Part shown: positions 22,969-33,188 of the stretch, one piece after another | Position numbering within the stretch: the first letter of the stretch is position 1 | Layout: every line of letters starts with the position of its first letter | Assembly (NCBI RefSeq): GCF_040712315.1 | Contig: NC_134015.1 | Span: 17,981,614-18,045,613, forward strand | Direction of reading: 5' to 3' | DNA: 64,000 bases | Source: Castanea sativa | Lineage: Eukaryota; Streptophyta; Magnoliopsida; Fagales; Fagaceae | Made by a program: the position numbers and the translations under genes | Notes under the pieces: model-generated | Told to the model about the DNA's origin: nothing | The model's input: the letters and a program-made list of their open reading frames with translations, nothing else | Database searches by the model: none

Positions 22969-23370
22969 TGTTAAAATGTAAAATTGGCCCTCTAACTTTC
23001 TTCAAATTTTATTTCAGTTCTTTAATTTTGCTTTCGTTTATTTCAGTTCTCTAAGTTTTAAATTTATTCAATTAAGACTTTTCCATTAACTTTTGTTAAA
23101 ATTTTTTGGAAAAAAAAATCTGGAAAATATTTGTCAATCATCAATTGAATTTTTTTAATTTAAAAAATTTGAAGAAAAATTTATAAAATTGAAAAATTAA
23201 CCACAACATATAACAAAAGTTGATGGAAAAGTTTTAATTGAATAAACTTGAGAGTTAGAGGACTGAAATGAACAGAAGCAAAGTTAGAAGACTGAAATGA
23301 ATAAAAGCAAAGTTAGAGGACTGAAATGAAATCTGAAGAAACTTAAAATGTCAGTTTTGTATTTTACCCA
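22969..23370. mobile_element. Foldback element with repeated arms (about 400 bp)
   Basis: The left arm contains GCCCTCTAACTTTCTTCAAA, ATTTCAGTTCT and CAATTAAGACTTTTCCAT. The right arm carries the complements, with the block AAGTTAGAGGACTGAAATGA repeated three times (near 23252, 23281 and 23310) against two in the left arm. The whole thing is a long imperfect palindrome. It has no coding capacity, and its target duplication is not resolved because the flanks are A-rich. Confidence 0.8.
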
Positions 23371-25971
23371 AAAAAATTTTAAAAAGAAAGGAATAAAACT
23401 TGTGTAAATACCATATAGTGATTTAGGCGCGTTACATTAAACTCTCTTATTAAATTTAAACTCATAATTGTATTGATCAATAAAGTATCAACAAATATTT
23501 TTTTTATGAAAGAAATTAACAAACTCTTTAAGGGTATTAGTTTATGAAATTTTTAAAAAAAAATTATAGGAAAAATAAAAATTGACAACATTTTATATTT
23601 CTCATAAAAGTGGTATCAAAATTTTTCTAAAATGGTTCATTAATAAATATTCTAAAAGTACCAGTTAACCAAATTCTTTTTTTATTGAATATTCTAATAA
23701 ATTGAACTTATATTATTGTAACTAAGTTTTTCTAAACATAAAAAATGGAAAACAAAAACTTTATTTTATCATAGACTCAGTATCTTTTGGCTCCGATATA
23801 CTCTCTTTTGCCCTCCATTTGGTCTACAATGTGTCACTCACCTGCTAATCGTGGGACACATGACATGGCCCCTATTTCGAATCTTCGATGGCTCATGCAA
23901 CATGTTTCTTTATGAGTCAAGTCAATTGTCATATTTCAAATTTTCAATGCCCTGGTAGAAACGGTGTTAGGGAAATTGTGACCACAATTGAAACTGAAAA
24001 GATAAAACAAATTATATACTATTATAACTTTTACTCCATCTTGATTTTTGAATGGAAAATATCTTGTTATCCATATTATTAACAAAAATATTTTTTGTCA
24101 TTTACTGATGTCCTTTCAAATTTTAATTTTATTTTTAAATTTGTATGTACAAAATTAGCTAACACAAGTGATTAATCATTGTCTTTTCTTGATCATGACA
24201 TTTTACTTTTGATTTCTGCGGTTTATGAGACATTTTCACAAACTACGAATTGTATTGATGGATACTCTTTTTATAAGAATGGCGGGTTATCATATCCTCT
24301 TTAATAAAATGTTCTATTAAGTACATTTTCAATATGCAAATCAATGTCAATTTATACTTCTAAAAATACTATGTGAGAAATTCGAAAAAAAATATGAAAA
24401 TTGTGAATATAACTCTTTGATTGTTAAACAACTGGCCACTTACCAAATAGAAAGAAACAATTAGGCCATGCTTAATTAATAAGGAACAGGTGGGACATTT
24501 GTTAATAGACTATTTTATAAAAGTTCTAATACTACTTTTTTTATGGAAAATATATATATAAAAAAAGTGAAAAAAATCGGATGTTTTTTTTTTTCACATA
24601 AAGAATTTATAAAATATTCCTTAAACTAATGTTCTTAGGATATCTATTAAGTTTTTCCAATTAATAATACTTAACTAGCCTAACTAATTAGTTGGAGGAT
24701 GATGATGGTTCTTTCTTTCTAGAATGTGTATCATAATCATACAAAATTAAGTTGTATATAGATATGAAAATCCTGACAAAAACGATATCCTCAAGATCAA
24801 CAAGCCTCTAGTTGTACCAACAAGTTCTAGAACCTGATACCAACAAGATCTTGTTTTACAACCTTCAGTTCCTCACTGGACCTGATGCCAATTTTTGAAG
24901 GTGTGAATGCACTATATACCTTATGTAGCAGCATGCTAGAATTATGGTTGAATGATTAAATACATTATTTACTAACGTATTAAACTTTTAAGAAAATCTG
25001 TAATTTAATATAGTATCAAAATAGGAGATTCTCATAAGTTCAATGCCTAATTTCATTTTACTTTTCATTTAAAATGTTTGAATTACAAGTAAATAATTAA
25101 ATTTACTATTTTTTAATGGCTTAAATTTTTTTTTTTTTTTAAATCAATAATTTAACATTCTAAAATATAGAATTTAACGTGTTGGAAGGACTTGATCAAG
25201 GATGACTAGGAAGAACCACAAGGAAGCCATTAGTCCTAACATCCATACAATGAATCATAATAAAATATACAAAAGCCGCCTTTAGGATATACCATAAGGA
25301 TCAAACAAATCCTTCTTTGATTCCTAGAAATTTTGGAGTGCATATATAAAGTAAAGGTTTCGCCTCTTAGCGAACAGTTCAATCCACCGGACCACCATCA
25401 CATATTTTCTGTATCGCATATAGCCACATCACGAAGTGATACCAAACTATATATTTTTAAAATAATAAAAAAATATCTTTCAATTATTATTATTATTTTT
25501 TTTTTAGAGAATCTTTCAATTATTTTTAAAATGGAATTGTTCTCAAAATTCTTTCTTCATTAGTACAATGATCAAGTACTCTTAAGGCCCACTCCTGTTG
25601 TATTCTCAACATGCCAACAGTACTTTGCTCATAAATTCTCCAAATTAGTCAAAGATGCATTCATCTCATGTGTAGACTAAAATCTTATTGTTGAACTACA
25701 TGTAACATATTTCTTTCCCCATTACTTTCCCTTTTTTTTTCTTTTAATTTTCGGGTTAATTTTCTTAATATTGCTATAATGGTGCATTAGGCTTGATTTT
25801 GCTGCATACTACAACATATTTTTAGGAGAAATTGAAAGTTCAAAAAGGGCTTAGCCTGAAGAAGGTTTCATCATCCATAACAACAAAATAAGCAAACCCT
25901 TAATGCTAAAAACACTACAATAAAGCATCTCTCTAGTTTTACAATGACATGATGAGAAACTAGATGAATTA
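23371..25971. other. AT-rich intergenic DNA
   Basis: No supported gene, only short open frames without domain signal. Near 24830-24895, phrases such as ACCTGATACCAACAAG resemble copia primer-binding-site neighbourhoods on the minus strand, but nothing else of an element is seen. Its right end is the 3' flank of VQ copy 2. Confidence 0.45.
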
Positions 25972-26331
25972 CTATCCATAGAAGCTGTCTGAAAAGTTCT
26001 CCCAAAGATAGTCTTTATTTAACTCAAGCAAAGGCATGGTCCTCGATACTCCACAATCCACGTTTTCCTCGACCATCTTAATTTGTGGTTCTGCATGATT
26101 GGTGATCATTGTGTAGGACTGATGGGGATCACTTCTATACTCGGAGTGTTGGCCTGTGAGTTCTTGAACGATTGCTCGAAATTCTGAAGCATTTCTAGCT
26201 TTGACCAACATTGGGCTTGAGATATACTTGATCTTCATGGGTTCTCTCTTCACTTTGGTGGTGGGACTGGGATTTTGTCTTTTAGGCTGCTCATGAAGAC
26301 CATGATTATTTGCGAACTTGCTCGTTTCCAT
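25972..26331 (-). CDS. VQ-motif protein (SIB1/SIB2-like), copy 2
   Basis: An intronless gene of 119 codons, same orientation and almost the same length as copy 1. The VQ signature is at residues 51-60 (FRAIVQELTG), directly preceded by KIKYISSPMLVKARNASE, close to KITYISSPTMVRACHASE in copy 1. The N-terminus is basic and Pro/Lys-rich (residues 14-33). The C-terminus ends NFSDSFYG, resembling the aromatic C-terminal tail of other VQ proteins in this group. The family acts in the nucleus with WRKY factors, and SIB-type members also with plastid sigma factors. The start is clear: the ATG gives METSK and lies about 60 bases downstream of a TATA-like box. Outside the VQ core the two copies are quite different, so the duplication is not recent. 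Partner and role are inferred from the family only. Confidence 0.9.
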   Translation of the reverse strand: METSKFANNHGLHEQPKRQNPSPTTKVKREPMKIKYISSPMLVKARNASEFRAIVQELTGQHSEYRSDPHQSYTMITNHAEPQIKMVEENVDCGVSRTMPLLELNKDYLWENFSDSFYG

Positions 26332-26386
26332 TGATACGAGAAGGGATTGGGTGGGAGGGATAGGTTTCCTTGTGCATACTTTCTTT

Positions 26387-26397
26387 CCTTTTATAGG
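26387..26397 (-). promoter_or_regulatory. TATA-like box of VQ gene copy 2
   Basis: The minus strand reads CCTATAAAAGG, about 56 to 66 bases upstream of the start codon. A W-box core (TTGAC on the minus strand) lies at 26419-26423. VQ genes of this type are known to be stress- and WRKY-responsive, so the site is plausible, but it is a 5-base match only. Confidence 0.6.
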
Positions 26398-26423
26398 CTT
26401 TGTTGTTAGGCCATTGTAGTCAA

Positions 26424-27480
26424 TGATGGACTTTCAAGAAAGAATGGCTGAGGAAGAGACAAATTAGAAGATAACTTTAGAAAGATATAAAGTTCAAAAG
26501 ACCATGTATGAGCTGAGGTTAATTTTTGGTGGCACTAAAGTCTATGCCTAGACAAGCAAGTCCAGGTCTGAAATTTAACTCTTTGTAGTTTAAAATAAGA
26601 GAATGGTCTATGAAGTCTGCTAATAAATAACAATATTAACCGCCTAGAAGCAGCAGGTACATAAACTATTATTTTTTCGATAATCAACAGCATAACTACC
26701 TAAACTATTAGAGATACCTATAAAACATAGTTACAGTTTCTTACGGGATAATACATTAGATTTTTTTCAATAAAATTGGAACACCAAGTTACACTGACTA
26801 ATAAAGCAAATACATTGTTATTATTTGATAATATCTAAATATGTACTGATTTTAATTGGAAAACCTAATATATTATATCTAAGACACTGTACATACATTT
26901 TACCTTATAACCTAAGCACACTAATTATAAGGTTAAACTCTAAGGTTAGTTAGAATATAAATCCAACATTAAGTTCATTATAACAATTAAAAAAAAAATT
27001 GTAACCGTCAATACCTTTTGTTAATTGTAGACATAGGCGTTGTAAGGGCATGCCACATTAAATCCTGTTTTGCTTCTACTTATTTTTCCCCTATCTCTCT
27101 CTCAATTTTACAACTTTCTCAATGTTTAACCAAAAACCTTATAACTCAATTGACATATCTTAATGTTTTCAACAAAACCATCAAAAGCTCAAATTCCTTT
27201 ACCCAAATATAAATGTGCCACAAATAAATAAATTATCTTGCGTGTGTAAAGAATATCTAACAAGAGAAGTCATTATTGGTAATAAATCTAAGAGAGATAA
27301 GATGAGTTCAAATTTGGGGTCAAATTCATAATTATCTCCAGCATCAAATTTCAATCCCACCCTGCCAGTGTTTCTTGTAGTTAGTGCATTTTCAATTTTA
27401 GATGATAAAGTGGCTTCTTCCTTCTTCTTCCTCTGTTTTCCTATAATAAGTGGTTCTTTAATTATTTAGTTATTTTAATT
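26424..27480. other. AT-rich intergenic DNA
   Basis: Upstream region of VQ copy 2. I see no gene or clear element. Confidence 0.5.
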
Positions 27481-27731
27481 AGGTTAAATTGCAAATTACA
27501 CCTCGAAAGTTTAGGGGTTTTGGATTTTACACTTTGAAGTTTCAAAATTTGAATTTTACCCTCTAAAGTTTGGGATGTTTGGATTTTACACTCTAAAGTT
27601 TCAAAATTTGGATTTTACCCCCCTAAAGTTTGGGGGTGTTTGGATTTTACATCTCCAAATTTTAAAACTTCATAGTGTAAAATTCAAACACCCCTAAACT
27701 TTAGAGAGTAAAATCCAAACACCCCAAACTT
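27481..27731. mobile_element. Truncated Mutator-type foldback MITE
   Basis: It starts AGGTTAAATTGCAAATTACA and contains repeated units such as AAGTTTGGGGGTGTTTGGAT with AATTTGGATTTTACCC, first in one and then (after about 27660) in the complementary orientation. It is the same family as the intact element at 57285-57681. The right terminal sequence is missing: it stops at CCAAACTT next to copia gag sequence. Confidence 0.8.
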
Positions 27732-28285
27732 CCTCGCTCTTAGTTATGGCAGTGATTTTGGGCCTAAAGTTTTCAATCAAGGATCTTAAGATTTTCCTAA
27801 CTATCTTAGGTTTCCTCATAAACTTTACCCAAATTAAAAGCAGAGTTTACTATGTCATTCAATTTGGCATAAAACTCATCAAATGTCTCATTTTCTGCCA
27901 TTCTAATGCTCTCAAACCTAGAAGTCAACTGTTACAATTTATTAATCTTTACAGCTTTTGTACCTTCACGCACAGTTTGTAGGATATTCCAAGAAGTATG
28001 AGCTATCTATGCATTAGAAATCCTTTTGAATTCTTCTATTGAAACAGCATTGAACATCGCATCCATAGCCTTACTATCAAACCTAGCTGCTTCTTTTTGA
28101 GCATCAGTCCATTGAGCCACAGGATTGGCAGGTCTTTCCCAACAAGTTTCCACGGACATCCAAACTCTCTCATCTAGATATTTCAAGAAGGTTTTCATCC
28201 TCACCTTCCAGTAGGCATAGTTATTCCCATCAAAGTGTGGAGGGATCACTAGAGAGTGACCACGTTCCATGACAACAGGGGTCAA
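27732..28285 (-). pseudogene. Copia gag fragment (UBN2-type), SIRE-like
   Basis: On the minus strand, 28285 back to 28007 is open and begins MTPVVMERGHSLVIPPHFDG. It carries the N-terminal gag pattern FDGNNYAYWKVRM (residues 18-30), then KAMDAMFNAVS and EEFKRIS. Past a stop near 28010 the similarity continues to about 27780 (AENETFDEFYAKLNDIV in one frame), interrupted by stops. It lies directly downstream of a primer-binding site and LTR, as gag should. The remainder of gag and all of pol are absent: the sequence ends at the foldback element. Nucleic-acid packaging is the family role; this copy cannot make a full protein. Confidence 0.8.
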
Positions 28286-28321
28286 TGATCAACTCTGGGT
28301 AAAATTACCTAATCAAGAACT

Positions 28322-28338
28322 AACCTACTCTGATACCA
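28322..28338 (-). other. Primer-binding site (tRNA-iMet type)
   Basis: The minus strand reads TGGTATCAGAGTAGGTT, the classic copia primer-binding site complementary to initiator tRNA-Met, with one difference from the common TGGTATCAGAGC form. It starts two bases after the end of the LTR. Confidence 0.9.
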
Positions 28339-28340
28339 CT

Positions 28341-29200
28341 TGTCAAATTATTTAGACCCTTGTACACTTAGATTGTTTAATTTAATTAATTACCAAGTTA
28401 TTACTTAGTTCATTTAAATAGATCTAGGTTAAACAAAATCAATCATATCACTTAATGCGGAAAAGTAAAGAAAACAAGCGATATAATGATTTAGAAAAAC
28501 CAATGAAACCGTCCAGTTTTAAAGTAAAAAACCTGGGAATAATTTGAACTAAACTATTCTCAAAGCAACAAATTCACTATATAAAATGGAAGTTTTAAAA
28601 TATATTTTTTCCTAGATCTAAAGCTACCTCTTGTAGTACTTACTCACGTGACCACACGCAACTCTGAATCCACGGATTCTTCTATCTAAATTTGTTGAAA
28701 ACAAACACCAACATTTGTGACTTTGAGATATCACTCAAAGTTTTAGATCATCAACAGTTGTTGATCTTGAATGCAACAACTTATCTCCACCAGTTCTTAT
28801 ATATGGATCTTATTTCCGATAGATGCTTGTTGAGTTAGAAGGTTACAAAACCTCTTAAATCTCACAAGAGTAACTCACAAGACTATCTAGAAGTTCTGAA
28901 ATGTAATTTATGATTTTCCTTTTATACCTAGTAGTGTTGGACACAAACCCTAAACACAGGCTTTCGGGCCTAATTTCAATTCCACAGAATTCGACATTCA
29001 ATCAATTGAGCCTTGCAGTTTTTGAATTCTTCTTTCTACAGCTTAAATATTCTTGAATCTTGACTTGAACCATCTTGAGCAATGTTTAATACTGTTCTAA
29101 GATTTAAAAATTTTAAACCAGACATGTTTTAGTACTTGGTTTGTTAACATACATAAAATTAGAACCTAAACATTTATTCCTAAATATTTAGAACCTAGCA
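28341..29200 (-). mobile_element. Copia LTR A (860 bp)
   Basis: On the minus strand it begins TGCTAGGTTCTAAAT and ends TCTAAATAATTTGACA. It has gag plus primer-binding site on its 3' side and a polypurine tract plus another internal region on its 5' side, so a single LTR has internal sequence on both sides. It is the same family as the solo LTRs at 8423 and 19060 and the truncated LTR at 31655. Confidence 0.88.
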
Positions 29201-29660
29201 ATCTTCTCCTTTGGCAATCTGTGACAAAACATACATAAACTTGAATTGCTCAAATTCAAAAACTAACCAAATACAAGTTATTGCCCCTAATACAATTCAG
29301 TCATAATCTACTATCTACAAGTTGCAATAATAGGCAACAGTATCATAAAAGAATTAACCTGTAAATTCTTGAAACCCTGAAAACATACCATAAACGCATA
29401 TGTGAAAAATACAGTATAAATCATAACTTGAACTTAATTTCACAAAAACAAACTAAAACAAGATTTCCAATGAGAATAATCAATGTATCAATAAGCATCA
29501 AGTTTTTGAAACAAGAACAAACTTAACATAACCACAAACTATTCTAAACTTGAAAACACAAACTCATATACATCTCCAAAACAAAAACTACTCCCCTTAA
29601 GTACAAAATTTGCTCCCCCTAAGTATAAGACCTCACACATCTACTCCCCCTTTTTGTTAT
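29201..29660 (-). other. Polypurine tract and multiplied tract-like repeats
   Basis: Immediately 5' of LTR A (minus strand) is GCCAAAGGAGAAGAT, a copia-type polypurine tract (29201-29215). Farther upstream are three more purine-rich blocks: AAAAGGGGGAGTAG (29641-29655), AGGGGGAGCA (29611-29620) and AAGGGGAGTAG (29588-29598). Repeated polypurine tracts before the 3' LTR are a known feature of Sireviruses (SIRE/Maximus copia). Confidence 0.7.
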
Positions 29661-29689
29661 GCATTTCCAAAGGCAATCATCAAGTATCC

Positions 29690-31600
29690 AAGGGTGGAGG
29701 TGATAGAAAAGAACTTCTATACTTAGTGAAATTAGCTCTCAAGGCAGCTACATCTATAATGAGATCATCCAAAAGTTGTTCATGAGCCGCCTGTGTCGTC
29801 ATGAATGTCTCCATCATGAAATTCTGTTACAACTGCTTCTCAAGGTACTTTCTCAAGCATGGAGCAAAGAGAAGGAGAGTCTATAGAAGGACCAGCATCT
29901 ACATCAGCATCATCCTCATCATCATCAACAATAATAGCATGTGTAGAATCAATAACTACATCCTCAGGAGTAGGATCTACTCTTGGCCTCTTTGTTGTTC
30001 CTACACTCGGTTCAATAGGCTTCTTTTGTGCATTTTGTTGTTTAAGGAAGGTAGCTCCTATGGGTGCTGTGAGATGGACCAACTCTAAAGAAGGGAAACG
30101 CTCTAACTCTATGAAGTCTAAGATCCTACTAATAATGACAGGAAAGAAGAGATGTTGTTTCCTAATGTTGTTCCTATGGACCTCAACTATGGTTTGAATA
30201 AAGAGAGAGGGAAAACATATGAAACCACTAGTAATGAGAGCTTACAGGAAGATACACCTATCTATAGGAATGGTATGCACATGAGAAATAGGAAAGATGT
30301 TATTACAAGCAATCTGAAACAGTAAATAGTGTTAGGACATATGTAAATCATGTTAAGAACATATGTCATGTAGAATTGGCTAATCCTATGACAAAATGCA
30401 TTTTATTTGTAATTGGGTAGATCTAGGATGTGTTTAATACTTCAACGAACAAGAGTTCAAGTCCAAGTATTAAAACCATATAAATCTGTCCAAGAAACAA
30501 GTGAAGAAGTGCTGAATTTTAAAGCTTGACAGCTAACTCGACAGATAGCATCTATCGAGGTTTAAAAGGCTTGTTTAGCCCGATACTCGACAGCTGCTCG
30601 ATAGATAACCTATCTATCGAGATTTATGAAAATCAGTTTTTCAAATCTAATTTCACACCAATCCGTGTATGCATGTTTAGGCTTTCTTTTCTCACAACCC
30701 TAAACATATATAAGGATTATTTTAAGGGTCGTTTCAGCTGCTGCAACTAGACGAAACTTTATGCAAAGGTTTTGTTCGTGCAAATTATGTCCGGAAACAG
30801 AATTTGCCCTAGTTCATCTTTCTCTTGAAGAAGCTGTTGCATTTGTACGCTGTAGGGTTTTGTAACCAAGGAGTTTCGTGATCTTCATCGTGTTGATGAG
30901 TTGAAGAACTTTGCAGCCAACATCCTTCTCAAGTTGGTGTGTTAGTCACGTACTTGAATTCGTGCAAAAGAGTAAGCCACATACTGGGATTTACGCATTT
31001 ATTGGTTAGTCACGTATTGGGAGTCGTGCATTGAAAATGAGAGATTGTCACCACAGAACAAGTCCAACTGTATATTGGGGTAAGAGTTCAACTGTAAGTT
31101 GGTATAAGGTATTGGGATTCCCTTACTTGTAACTGCTTGTCGTGATAATAGTGGATTCTTGGGAGTGGTGACCTTAAAATCACCTGGTAGGGTTTTTGCC
31201 TTGGAGATTTTCCCCATTCGTAAACAAATTACCATGTCAACTTTATTTTCTGCTGCATATTAACTTAGTTGGTGATTTGTTTGTGCTACCACGTGTTTTG
31301 CATGTTAATTGGATTAATTAATTAACTTGGCTAATTAATTTGTTAATTCATCACAATAAGTCAATATATTCATGGTCTATCAAATAGTTAGGCTCTACTA
31401 TTTCATCAGAATGGAGTCTAGGCTCAGAACCTAAAAGATAGGTCTTCCACAGAGAAGAGACATGACATCATCTAGATGAGGGGACACGGTGTATAGATAG
31501 GTTGAACGCTGAACAAAAGGCACAGAAAGAGTATCAAATACAGTCTTTTTAATTATCAGAAACTCTTCGCCTCAAATCCAAGTAGTCAAGAAGTGACCAC
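29690..31600 (-). pseudogene. Plant transposon-protein relic (Transposase_32-like), split by a solo LTR
   Basis: Minus-strand frames at 29840-30329 give ISHVHTIPIDRCIFLYALIT, then FIQTIVEVHRNNIRK, then LVHLTAPIGATFLKQQ, and an acidic Asp/Glu-rich C-terminal part. I recognise this pattern from proteins annotated 'putative plant transposon protein' (Transposase_32 family) that accompany retroelements; the function is unknown. The reading continues past the solo LTR: PNYLLFQIAC is formed across the insertion point (30329/31388). A frameshift near 29840 and stops break the C-terminus (AALRANFTKYRSSF follows in another frame). The family label is from memory; a profile search would test it. Confidence 0.6.
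30330..31382 (+). mobile_element. Solo LTR (1053 bp) with 5-bp TSD AATAG
   Basis: It begins TGTTAGGACATATGT and ends ATGGTCTATCA. AATAG flanks it at 30325-30329 and 31383-31387. Sequence such as CCTAAACATATATAAGG near 30700 looks like a promoter region on the plus strand. It is a different LTR family from the neighbouring LTRs A and B and lies in the opposite orientation, inside the transposon-protein relic. Confidence 0.92.
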
Positions 31601-31654
31601 CGGATGAAGCAGAGTGAATAGAGAGATTCGAATAGAATTCTCTAATCAATGCTT

Positions 31655-32159
31655 TAAATTATCAATAGTTATTGATCGTGTATGCAATAACTTATCTCCA
31701 CCGGATCTTGCATATAGATCTTCTTTCCAGTAGATACTTGTTGAGTTAGAAGGTTACAAGACCTCTCAAATCTCACAGGAGTAACTCACAAGGCTCTCTA
31801 GAAGTTCTATAATGCAATTTAGTGTTTTCCTTTTATACCTAGTAGTGTTGGACACAAACCCTAAACGTTTCGCGGGCTTTTAGGCCTAATTTCACTTCTA
31901 TAGAAATCAACGTTCGATCGATCAAGTCTGTCTCTCGATTGATCGAGCCTATCTCTCAATTGGTTGAACCTTGCAGTTTTTAAATTCTTCTTTCTGCAAC
32001 TTGACTATTCTCAAATCTTGACTTGAACCATCTTAAGTAATGTCTAATATTATTCTAATATTTAAAAATCTTAAACTAGACATGTTTTAGTACTCGGTTT
32101 ACCTACATACATAAAATTAGAACCTAAACATTTATTTTTAAATATTTTGAACCTAACCA
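31655..32159 (-). mobile_element. Copia LTR B, 3' truncated
   Basis: The sequence matches LTR A over its upstream part: the minus strand starts TGGTTAGGTTC at 32159 and includes GACATGTTTTAGTA- and GTGTTGGACACAAACCC-type blocks (as complements). The part equivalent to the last about 390 bases of LTR A is missing, and the break lies near 31655. With LTR A it brackets the transposon-protein region. Confidence 0.85.
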
Positions 32160-32167
32160 CTAATATC

Positions 32168-32427
32168 GTGGCATTTGGATCTGACGTTTTGCGTTTTGTG
32201 TTCACATTTAGTTTTTTTTTTTTTTTCAGCCGCAGTTGTTGACCAATTCTCCCATGAACAGTGCACCCGTGCACTGTTTATGGGACTCACAAACTTTACT
32301 TTTTAGCAACTTTTTCATTAAAAATGGGTCTCATGACACTATTTACACATTTAAAAATTATTTTGCTACAGTGTTTTCAGTTTTCAATTTTTAATTTTTA
32401 GTAATAAGTTCTATCCAAACGGACTCT
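32168..32427. mobile_element. MITE copy 1 of 3
   Basis: It runs from GCATTTGGATC through CAGCCGCAGTTGTTGACCAA, a GTGCACTGTTTATGG block and ATTATTTTGCTACAGTG to TCTATCCAAACGGAC. The ends GTTTGGAT and ATCCAAAC are complementary. Copies 2 and 3 have the same order of blocks. Confidence 0.85.
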
Positions 32428-32433
32428 ATTTAC

Positions 32434-32700
32434 CTGTTTGGATACCACGTTTTCACGTTTACGTTTTCATTCTTGCGTTTTCTCTTTTTTTTTTTTTTTT
32501 TTTGGTTCAGCCGCAGTTGTTGGCCAATTCAACCGTGAACAGTGCACTCGTGCACTATTTACGGATCCACAAATTTCACTTTTCAACAACTTTTTCATTA
32601 AAAATGAGTCTTACAGCACCATTCACACATTTAAAAATTATTTTGCTACAATATTTTTAATTTTTAATTTTAACAAAATAAATTCTATCCAAACGGACCC
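32434..32700. mobile_element. MITE copy 2 of 3
   Basis: It lies directly beside copy 1 in the same orientation, from CTGTTTGGATACC to CTATCCAAACGGACCC. It has a poly-T run (near 32485-32503) like copies 1 and 3. The open frame across it (32438-32707) is accidental. Confidence 0.88.
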
Positions 32701-32913
32701 TATATAATTACGAGCAAAACCCAAATTATATTATACGAAAAATAGAAAAGTTTTAAGCATGTCGGACACCTGGAAGTTCGAACGACCCAACAAAACTCAA
32801 AGCCATCATTCATTTCCTTTCACTGTCAGTCTCTGTTGGAGTGGTTATGTCTTATGTATTTTCAAAGTTTATTAATCCTATACGGAAACATTAAGTGTAG
32901 ATGATCTTACTTA

Positions 32914-33185
32914 GAATGTGTTTGGATTCAAGGCTGCGTTTTGCGTTTTGCGTTTCAAGCTTTTTTTTTTTTTTTTTTTTTTTTTCAAGCCGCAGATGTT
33001 GACCAGTCCTCCGTGAACAGTGCATTCGTGCACTGTTCATGGACCCACAAATTTCACTTTTCAGCCATTTTTTCATTAAAAATGGGTCCCGCGGTACTAT
33101 TTACACATTTTAAAATTATTTTGCTACAGTGTTTTCAGTTTTCAGTTTTCAATTTTCAGCAATAAGTTCTATCCAAACGGACCCT
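32914..33185. mobile_element. MITE copy 3 of 3, possible TTA TSD
   Basis: It runs from GAATGTGTTTGGATTC to TATCCAAACGGACCC. TTA occurs on both sides (32911-32913 and 33186-33188), which would fit a PIF/Harbinger-type 3-bp duplication, but three bases are weak evidence. The longest poly-T run (about 21) is in this copy. Confidence 0.85.
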
Positions 33186-33188
33186 TAG

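Noticed and set aside
24780..24900. Copia primer-binding site
   Set aside because: CTGATACCA-like words occur, but no LTR end or gag lies next to them.
29801..30197. Plus-strand frames with Ser-rich segments
   Set aside because: They are antisense shadows of the Asp/Glu-rich part of the transposon-protein relic.
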